This document shows, piece after piece, positions 33,713 through 40,029 of a stretch of 40,029 nucleotides of DNA; within the stretch, counting starts at the first letter, position 1; every line of letters starts with the position of its first letter. The DNA is from an uncultured bacterium (lineage in GTDB: Bacteria > Actinomycetota > Coriobacteriia > Coriobacteriales > Eggerthellaceae). The notes under the pieces were generated by a model. That model was not told the origin of the DNA. It saw nothing but the letters and a program-made list of their open reading frames with translations, and did no database searches. The stretch covers positions 1-40,029 of the forward strand of contig CAJMOJ010000008.1 in NCBI GenBank assembly GCA_905215035.1, written 5' to 3'. The position numbers were made by a program, and so were the translations under genes.

Positions 33713-34210
33713 ATGGCACGCCACAAGGACGAACAGAGTAAAAAGACGAATGCGGTACGCGAGCTTGAAGCAGCTGGTGTGCCGTTTGAGTTCCATACAT
33801 TTGAGACCGATGGATCGCTTTCTGGTGTTGAGGTGGCAACGCTTTTAGGAGAAGACCCTGATCATGTTTTTAAGACGCTTGTCACGGTTGGTAAAAGTGG
33901 CGAGCACTATGTATTTATGATCCCTGTTGCGCAGGAGTTGGATCTGAAAAAGGCAGCGCGTGCTGTGGGCGAAAAATCCATCGCCATGATTAAATCGCGC
34001 GAGCTTTTGCCTTTGACGGGCTATATTCATGGTGGCTGCTCTCCTTTGGGAATGAAAAAGTTGTTTACAACATCAATTGATGAGACGGCCATTTTATTTG
34101 ACACGATTATTTTCTCGGCGGGGCGCATTGGAGCCCAGATCGAGACATCGCTCGCTGGGCTCCAGCAGGTTATTCCGGTTCAGGTCGTTGACCTTGTCGT
34201 TGACGAATAG
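33713..34210 (+). CDS. ybaK: Cys-tRNA(Pro)/Cys-tRNA(Cys) deacylase YbaK
   Basis: A 165-aa editing enzyme of the YbaK/EbsC family that removes Cys mis-loaded on tRNA(Pro). The conserved lysine is in GEDPDHVFKTLV (K54). The GGCSPLGMKK loop and the ending FSAGRIGAQIETSLAGL are typical. The length is normal. It is coupled to the flavodoxin-fold reductase and runs convergently into the large surface protein gene, 44 bases away. Confidence 0.93.
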   Translation: MARHKDEQSKKTNAVRELEAAGVPFEFHTFETDGSLSGVEVATLLGEDPDHVFKTLVTVGKSGEHYVFMIPVAQELDLKKAARAVGEKSIAMIKSRELLPLTGYIHGGCSPLGMKKLFTTSIDETAILFDTIIFSAGRIGAQIETSLAGLQQVIPVQVVDLVVDE

Positions 34211-34254
34211 GGTGATGATTGTCTAGCAGACTACCTAGTTGCTTTTCAAATGGC

Positions 34255-37200
34255 TTACCACGGAATAATGCGCTTTGCTTGATGGGGACGGCGGTGTGGT
34301 TTGTTCTGTCTTGGGGTGCTATCTTTTCTAGGTGTCGATGGATAGGTCGCGCGCTTTGTCGGCGTAGCGCTTGATAGGCTTTGGCTCAGTCCGAGACGCG
34401 TTGCAAACGTATTTTCTGCAAGTTGTGCTTGTTTTCTGCGACGCATGATGAAGAGCACGATTCCACTTATGAGTGCGATGGCGCACAGAGCAAACAACCC
34501 AATGAGTAGCGCCGTCCCAGTTTTAGGCGTTCCTGAAGTAGGTGCCTTAGCATCAGACTCTGGCTCAGGTGTGGGAGTTGACGAATCGGGTTCTGGCTCT
34601 TCGGGCTCTTCAGGATCATCGAAGGTTGTGACAGGAAGATCGGGTTCAATTACTTGTTCTACCTGATCAGAATCGTAATCACGTAGTTTCTCATCAATGC
34701 CACCATTACGGAACATCTCAATAAAGGTGTGATTTTGAAGCGGTAGCGGATCAGTTTGCATGAGAACATGTGGTTCTGCTTTCATGACAAGAATGGCGGG
34801 AGCGTAGTCAACGGGAGCCGTAGGAGTTTCCGGAGTCGTCGGGGTTGTGGGAGTTGACGGAACTTCCGGAGCTGAATCGGCCTCATCCTCAAGAGGAGTT
34901 ATTTCAGAGGCTGTAGCCCCATCGCCTGCTTTATCATCGTTATCTTTACCATTGTCTTCTTCTGTCCCAGGTTCTTCGCTTGGCTCTCCGGCGTCAGATC
35001 CGTCGGTGTTATTTTCGGCGTCGTTAGTAATGCCGGCATGCTCGTCAGTACAGAAATCATCGAGAGCATAACGATCGGTCTCAAACCATTGCGCATCATC
35101 AAGCGGGAGCGTTCCAAATCCAGGATTGACGCGGTCGTAGGCAAACGCGAAGGCTGTGATGTATTCGTCTTCCGCCAAATTGAGGTCAGCAACAGAAAGA
35201 GTTGTTGGCTCGGTCGTGGAGAGGCCTGCCTGCCAGAGATTCCAACCCTCCAAGTTAGTCAGACGCACTTTGTTAAGAGAATCTTCGGGCTTATCGGTAT
35301 CGACTGCAGGGTTGTCTTCTGCTGGGGCCTCGTCAGAGTCGGCCTTGGTGTTACCCTCGGTATTGACATTGGCGTCGTTGGAGACGTCGCCAGAGGTGTT
35401 ACCTTCGCTCTCTGCTTCATCCTTATCTTCGGAACCAGCTCCACCTTTGGCAATCTCTTCGAGTTCCTCAGGGGTGCGCGTCACGTCCTCGGGTGAGACG
35501 GACGAATAATTGGTGAGATACCAGAGGCTGAAGAGTCCATCGTCATCATGTTGAACTACAGGAGTAGTAAGTGTTTCGAGGTAGGCATGATTGTTGCGAG
35601 CACAGGTGAGATCATCAATCACGGTGTACTCATCAGCGTACGTGGGTGCCGTTGAGCGGAAATCAAGCGTGTAGCGATAACTCAAATCAAGCGGATTGAG
35701 CATGGTTTGCTTTTTGTCGACATCGCCCGTGATTTCGATAGGCTCATCTTTCATAACTACTTCTTTAACCGCGGCGTTTTCGTAGAGCTCGAAAATGATG
35801 GGCTCAGCAGTAAGGTAAGTGGGAGGCGCCAGGATTTCAGCAAGGCGATAAGTTCCTGGCGTTGCTTCTATCACCCAGGGCTCCTCAGTGGTGATAGTGC
35901 GTGCGACTTCCTCCCAGGTCTCTGTTGGTCCAGATCCGTCTTCGGACCCGTCAGCCGAGGTTCCTTTAACGAGCTTTTCTAAGATGAGCTCAGCGCCAAT
36001 GACTTGCTCTGCTGTGGTGGCATCAACTTTGCTGACAACAATGCGCGGTGTAGGATTGTTTTCAATAGTGCCCATATCAAGGGTAGTGCCATGACGGGTG
36101 ATGGTGACGGTAAAGTCAACAAGCGAAAACCCTTCATTTTCCGCACAACGCTCTTCAGCAATGCGATACGTGTCATACGGCAGCGCCCCTAAATGGTTTT
36201 GCGGCTCAGTAGTCATATTGGCGTTGGCGGCAGGTTGACCAAACCACACCCCATCGCCTCTATTACCTCCATTGGTATTGTTGGTGTGCTCGATCCATGC
36301 AGCAGACGTATTGATCATGCCATTTTCATCCGTCATGACACGATGGGACTCACCGGTAGTCTGAGACGTGATGGTGAAAGGTACATTGGGTAAGTGCGTA
36401 GTGGTGTGAGCAGCAATTTTGATGAAGGAAAGATCTCCGCGGATAACCTGATTTTTGAATACGGGCGCATCATAGTGAGAAGCGAGCTCGTTGGTACCTT
36501 CGGGCTTTACGGTGCGGAGCTGCTTGTCGTGATCACGCAGGTATCCGGTAGGTGCGGTAATCTCTTCAAAAACGTAGGTGCCGAGCGCCAAAACAGGCTT
36601 GCCTTGCGCATTCGTAAAAAACGGATCGCCTGAAACAAGGTGATCTTTGTCAAGCGTCACTTTGCCCTGATCATCACTTTTGAAGATCCATTGCCTGTGA
36701 GGCGTACCAGATGCAAGCGCCTGGTCAATTGAGTCAAAGTAGGCATCATAGTAACTTACCTTGAACTGTGTATTGGCTAGCGTTGCCGAACCAAGAGGAT
36801 GGTTGGAGTCGGTCTCTTTGTCGTTCTTTTGGATAAGGGAATCAGGTGGCGTGTGCTGCGGCATATCGGCAACGGTAACCGAGGTAGTAGCGCCTGATGC
36901 GACATTGACCGCTTTGTCTGCAGCAAGGGAAAAGCCACGCGGTGCTTGCTCTTCTTTAAGGGTATAGGTGCCTACCGGCAAAAGGCTGCTTGTGTTGGTG
37001 TTACCTTGTGAATCGGTGCGAAATTCTTGTACACGATTACCGTTTTTGTCATAGAGGCCAAAGACGGCGCCTTCAAGTGAGTAGGTCTGAGTGTTGTCAG
37101 AAATGCTAGGCGCAGCACTGGTTTTGGTGACATCCACATAGCCACCGAAGTTCTTGTGGATTACCGCACGTAGCGATACGGTCTGATAACCAATGAGACC

Positions 37201-38592
37201 AAACTTGTTGCGCGGTCCATCAGGGCTTGCAACGCCAGGTGGTGTGATGGTGACGTCATACACGACAGTGCCGGTGTTGGTATCAACTGAACTTAACGTG
37301 GCACGATATTCTGCATGCGTATAGGACGGTGCCGCTGCTGAGGGAAGGGAGCACGTACCTGTGCCTGATACGCCGGCCAAGTCACCAGAAAATCCCGAGA
37401 CACTAAACTGAGCGGGATGAACACCCCACGTGGCGCCAATATAGCATGTTCCCGTAATGGTGTTGGGAAGGTCTTTAGCAGGATCAACACGCGGAGCTTC
37501 AGCTGAGTCAACTAGCTTGTAGGTTGCGCGTACGGTGGTGGGCACCTTGACGGCAGCAGTAAAATCAAACGGCTCTTGGGTGCGGTCATCAATCCAACCG
37601 TCAAAGGCATAACCCTTTTTGGTGGGCTCTGCAGGAATGTTTTCATGATCTGCAAAGCTCGATCCAACATCCACGTTCGTGATGAGGTCAGGGGTTTGCG
37701 CATCATCATTAAACACCACGCGCACCTGCACCGGACGTACTTCAAACGTGCCGGTGACTATCATGGTCTCGTTGATAGGGGTGGTCATCCAATCGAACTC
37801 ATCGCCATTTTGATCACGCCAAATAAGTGTGCAGCCATCGCGTTCTTTAGACTCGACAAGATCAGTCAGAATGGGTGTACCGTTTTCATCGGCAATTTGG
37901 TTAGGACTAATGCCGATGGGTTTACCTAAAACGAAGTCCTCATTCACATAGAGAATAGGAAGCTCTTTGTCGAATCCATCAACAGAGGCTATAACGCGGA
38001 TGGGCTCTTCAATAGGATCTTCTGCGGGGTCGTCTGGGTTGGTGCCGGGGTTGTTGGGATTATTGGCATCGCCGTTATTGTCAGAGCTGGAGCCGTTAGA
38101 GCCGCCACTGTTGTTGCTAGTGTCGTTAGATCCGTTCGTGCCGTCACTATCAGAGGCATAGCCAGCTTGAGGATGATCGGGATTTGAGTTTTCGGGATTA
38201 GAAGCGTTGGGTGGTCCACGGTTGTCTGCGGGTGTCTGGGTGTTGGTGCCAGGGGTGTTCTCAGACGTGGGAGGAAGTGTTTCGCTGGTGGCCTCATCGT
38301 CAAGAGAATCTTGATTAGTGGCGCCATCAGATGAATCTACTCCTGAGTCGGACGCGCCTGCAGAATTGCTTGAGGGTGTCGTCGCGTCTGTATTCGCAAG
38401 AGTATCCGCAGCGCCTGGCGTTTGTGCGGACAAGAATCCGCGGTCGGATGCTAGGGTGGAATGATGCCCCGAGTAGGCGGGCTGGTTTGGCGCAGCGGTC
38501 TGCGTCTCATGGGTGAGAAACACAAACGCCGCTGTAGCTAGTACGCATGCGAGCGCTATTGCAAGCGTTTTGCGTTTGGTGAGTACCTGCAT
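34255..38592 (-). CDS. Large SpaA/Cna_B-type surface protein with TPKTG sorting motif
   Basis: A 1445-aa wall-anchored protein. Residues 1-34 are a signal peptide, and ~60-195 a Ser/Asn/Asp/Gly-rich low-complexity stalk. Residues ~290-360 resemble a Listeria-Bacteroides (InlB B-type) repeat with GYAFDGWID..RATYK. Residues ~484-955 hold about four SpaA/Cna_B-type domains (for example GAVFGLYDKNGN, then GTYTLKEEQAPRGF, and LALGTYVFEEITAPTGYL). Residues ~1040-1120 and ~1215-1300 are very acidic and Pro/Thr-rich. TPKTG (1355-1359) and a hydrophobic helix ending RRRKQ form a sortase signal. Unusually, 57 more residues, basic and Pro/Ser/Thr-rich, follow the RRRKQ. AAAGGAG lies 6 bases before the ATG. 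No sortase gene is in the window. Function is probably adhesion. Confidence 0.85.
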   Translation of the reverse strand: MQVLTKRKTLAIALACVLATAAFVFLTHETQTAAPNQPAYSGHHSTLASDRGFLSAQTPGAADTLANTDATTPSSNSAGASDSGVDSSDGATNQDSLDDEATSETLPPTSENTPGTNTQTPADNRGPPNASNPENSNPDHPQAGYASDSDGTNGSNDTSNNSGGSNGSSSDNNGDANNPNNPGTNPDDPAEDPIEEPIRVIASVDGFDKELPILYVNEDFVLGKPIGISPNQIADENGTPILTDLVESKERDGCTLIWRDQNGDEFDWMTTPINETMIVTGTFEVRPVQVRVVFNDDAQTPDLITNVDVGSSFADHENIPAEPTKKGYAFDGWIDDRTQEPFDFTAAVKVPTTVRATYKLVDSAEAPRVDPAKDLPNTITGTCYIGATWGVHPAQFSVSGFSGDLAGVSGTGTCSLPSAAAPSYTHAEYRATLSSVDTNTGTVVYDVTITPPGVASPDGPRNKFGLIGYQTVSLRAVIHKNFGGYVDVTKTSAAPSISDNTQTYSLEGAVFGLYDKNGNRVQEFRTDSQGNTNTSSLLPVGTYTLKEEQAPRGFSLAADKAVNVASGATTSVTVADMPQHTPPDSLIQKNDKETDSNHPLGSATLANTQFKVSYYDAYFDSIDQALASGTPHRQWIFKSDDQGKVTLDKDHLVSGDPFFTNAQGKPVLALGTYVFEEITAPTGYLRDHDKQLRTVKPEGTNELASHYDAPVFKNQVIRGDLSFIKIAAHTTTHLPNVPFTITSQTTGESHRVMTDENGMINTSAAWIEHTNNTNGGNRGDGVWFGQPAANANMTTEPQNHLGALPYDTYRIAEERCAENEGFSLVDFTVTITRHGTTLDMGTIENNPTPRIVVSKVDATTAEQVIGAELILEKLVKGTSADGSEDGSGPTETWEEVARTITTEEPWVIEATPGTYRLAEILAPPTYLTAEPIIFELYENAAVKEVVMKDEPIEITGDVDKKQTMLNPLDLSYRYTLDFRSTAPTYADEYTVIDDLTCARNNHAYLETLTTPVVQHDDDGLFSLWYLTNYSSVSPEDVTRTPEELEEIAKGGAGSEDKDEAESEGNTSGDVSNDANVNTEGNTKADSDEAPAEDNPAVDTDKPEDSLNKVRLTNLEGWNLWQAGLSTTEPTTLSVADLNLAEDEYITAFAFAYDRVNPGFGTLPLDDAQWFETDRYALDDFCTDEHAGITNDAENNTDGSDAGEPSEEPGTEEDNGKDNDDKAGDGATASEITPLEDEADSAPEVPSTPTTPTTPETPTAPVDYAPAILVMKAEPHVLMQTDPLPLQNHTFIEMFRNGGIDEKLRDYDSDQVEQVIEPDLPVTTFDDPEEPEEPEPDSSTPTPEPESDAKAPTSGTPKTGTALLIGLFALCAIALISGIVLFIMRRRKQAQLAENTFATRLGLSQSLSSATPTKRATYPSTPRKDSTPRQNKPHRRPHQAKRIIPW

Positions 38593-38861
38593 AAATCTCC
38601 TTTCGATTGATCGCTTAGGTTGAGCGGCTTTAAGGCAAGGCTCTTTTTTGAGACTGTCCTTTCTTTGGTGCCTCTATTGGTTTGGTGGTTTACGCCATAG
38701 GGATCATCATGAAGCGATGTTCTTATTGGGATCTGCAGGGGAATTGAGTGAAAGCTGATATAAGTCTTATTTCAATCTGAAGCTCTTTATTTTCTTCCGT
38801 TGTGCTCGATACGGCTATTACACTCGTTGCACTAGAGCTTCATCTGTAGAAAAATGCGAGT

Positions 38862-39091
38862 TGCGACACTAATTTTGCTATTTTGAACTCAGGAAATCGC
38901 TTGGCTTGGAGCAGCCGCGAGTAAAGGGTTCCTTTGAGCAGGAGTAATTGGTTATCAACCAGGCGTTATAGGTCACGATCTAGCTGAGAGGTTCTTTTTA
39001 GTATCAAGGTCTATACGGGCAAGAGGCTCATGAGTGTCGTAAGTTGAAAAAATATCCAAAAATGGCTTTTTTCAGTTCAAAATTACGCTGT
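38862..39091. promoter_or_regulatory. Scattered copies of an AGTGTCG motif upstream of cysK
   Basis: AGTTGCGACACT near 38864-38876 is the inverted form of AGTGTCGcAACT. A plus-strand copy AGTGTCGTAAGTTG starts near 39032, before the tandem array that repeats the same core. The region 38593-39091 otherwise holds no supported gene. The spread of one core in both directions suggests a DNA-binding protein site. Confidence 0.4.
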
Positions 39092-39200
39092 AAGTGTCGT
39101 ACCTTGCAAAAACCTGCAGGGTAAGATAAATCAAGTGTCGTACCTTGCAAAAACCTGCAGGGTAAGATAAATCAAGTGTCGTACCTTGCAAAAACCTGCA
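39092..39200 (+). repeat. 41-bp tandem repeats (2.7 copies) with internal hairpins
   Basis: Units start at 39092, 39133 and 39174. The first two are identical over 41 bases; the third matches for 27 bases. Each begins AAGTGTCGTACCTTGCAAAA and can form TACCTTGCA-aaaacc-TGCAGGGTA (nine pairs, one G-U). In the third copy the right arm differs (TGCAAG) but still pairs with CTTGCA. A degenerate further copy (GAGTGTTGCAGGAG) starts near 39215. The array ends about 165 bases before cysK. Confidence 0.9.
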
Positions 39201-39367
39201 AGAGAATATGGATCGAGTGTTGCAGGAGTTTGCTCGTGCCGAATACAAAACAAAAATCTTGCAACTCGGCTATTGGCCAAGACGCATAAGGTAAGTATCG
39301 CTACACTAAGTATCACAACATAAAGAACAACATGAAGAAATACCCGTACGCGCAGTGAAAGGAAGCG

Positions 39368-40029
39368 ATGGGGATTATGACCATACATGCACGTGTTACG
39401 GAATTGATCGGCAATACGCCGCTGGTTGAACTGACAAATTACGAGCGTAATCATGATTTAAAGGCGCGCCTGGTTGCTAAGGTTGAGTACTTCAATCCAA
39501 CGGGGTCGGCCAAGGATCGTATTGCGCAAGCTATGATTGATCGAGCGGTCGATGAGGGTATTGTTGACGATGAAACCGTCATCATTGAGCCCACCTCCGG
39601 AAACACGGGCATTGGTCTTGCCGCTATTGCAGCAACGCGTGGTAACCGTGCGATCATCGTGATGCCCGATACCATGAGTATTGAGCGCCGTCGTTTGATG
39701 CAAGCCTACGGTGCAGAAGTGGTGTTAACGCCGGGTGCGCTAGGGATGCAAGGTGCCATTGATAAGGCTGAGGAGCTCTCAAAAGAATTTCCGAATTCGT
39801 TCATTCCTTCACAATTTGCTAATCCCGCTAATCCCGCTATTCATCGCGCAACCACCGGTCCTGAGATTTGGGCAGCAACTGATGGTGCGGTCGATATCTT
39901 TGTTGCAGGCGTCGGTACGGGCGGAACGCTTAGTGGTACAGGCGAATACCTCAAGAGCAAGAATCCTGCCATCCAGGTGGTTGCTGTTGAGCCAGCAGGA
40001 TCTCCGGTGCTTTCCGAAGGTCATGGTGG
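39368..40029 (+). CDS. cysK: Cysteine synthase (O-acetylserine sulfhydrylase), 3' end outside window
   Basis: The first 220 codons of a PLP enzyme that makes cysteine from O-acetylserine and sulfide. ELIGNTPLVEL, the PLP lysine K49 in NPTGSAKDR, the SGNTG loop (EPTSGNTGIG) and the phosphate-binding GVGTGGTLSGTG are all standard CysK features. AAAGGA lies 6 bases before ATG 39368; ATG 39377 is an alternative. It is open at the window end. With metY and metA nearby, it completes the sulfur amino acid theme. Its upstream region contains the 41-bp repeats, a plausible control region. Confidence 0.93.
   Translation, partial: MGIMTIHARVTELIGNTPLVELTNYERNHDLKARLVAKVEYFNPTGSAKDRIAQAMIDRAVDEGIVDDETVIIEPTSGNTGIGLAAIAATRGNRAIIVMPDTMSIERRRLMQAYGAEVVLTPGALGMQGAIDKAEELSKEFPNSFIPSQFANPANPAIHRATTGPEIWAATDGAVDIFVAGVGTGGTLSGTGEYLKSKNPAIQVVAVEPAGSPVLSEGHG

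Noticed and set aside
39092..39200. CRISPR array
   Set aside because: The units abut without spacers and no cas gene is in the window.
39131..39454. 107-aa minus-strand open frame over the 41-bp repeats
   Set aside because: It overlaps the start of cysK antisense and derives partly from the tandem repeats; no ribosome site.

Overview
The window looks like chromosomal DNA of a mid-GC actinobacterium of the class Coriobacteriia, in the Atopobium/Lancefieldella/Olsenella range. This is inferred from gene content and gene style, not from a marker gene. The supporting features are a MurT-GatD fusion, an LCP protein with a long basic N-terminus, a diaminopimelate branch, BspA-like and SpaA/Cna_B-type surface proteins with LPXTG-like ends, and a FldA-type CoA-transferase beside an Old-Yellow-Enzyme flavoprotein. 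No rRNA, tRNA, CRISPR array or intact mobile element was seen.

Layout. 1-6.5 kb: an anaerobic acyl-CoA/enoate module made of a family III CoA-transferase, an acyl-CoA dehydrogenase, a divergent TetR-family regulator and a large FMN/FAD/4Fe-4S flavoprotein reductase. The transferase and reductase have strongly biased 'highly expressed' codon use; the dehydrogenase does not. 6.7-8.7 kb: a NUDIX hydrolase with a long insert in its Nudix box, paired with a LACTB2-like metallo-hydrolase. 8.9-12.9 kb (minus strand): a FadK-like acyl-CoA synthetase, an uncharacterised 204-aa protein and CstA, tightly packed. 13.3-21.9 kb: cell envelope and housekeeping genes (MurT-GatD fusion, LCP ligase, RlmH, an MMPL exporter with a secreted helical partner). 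22-24.8 kb: lysA and hom. 24.9-25.3 kb: no protein gene, but a candidate structured RNA gene with its own promoter, terminator and interlocked (pseudoknot-order) helices. 25.6-30.2 kb: a BspA-like surface protein, a broken XRE regulator, and an orphan AAA/STAND-type ATPase behind five tandem extended -10-like elements. 30.4-32.9 kb: divergent metA (Glu111, acetyl type) and metY. 33-34.2 kb: an iron-sulfur-type flavodoxin reductase and YbaK. 34.3-38.6 kb (minus): a 1445-aa SpaA-type surface protein. 39.1-40.0 kb: a 41-bp tandem repeat array followed by cysK, which runs off the window.

How the parts fit. hom, metA, metY and cysK, together with lysA, outline aspartate-family and sulfur amino acid synthesis, with methionine made through O-acetylhomoserine and direct sulfhydrylation. 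The first module probably activates an unsaturated acid as a CoA ester or reduces it as the free acid; its substrate cannot be read from sequence. A recurring theme is short tandem duplication in intergenic DNA (positions 143, 8782, 21960, 23457, 29041 and 39092), several of them in promoters or leaders.
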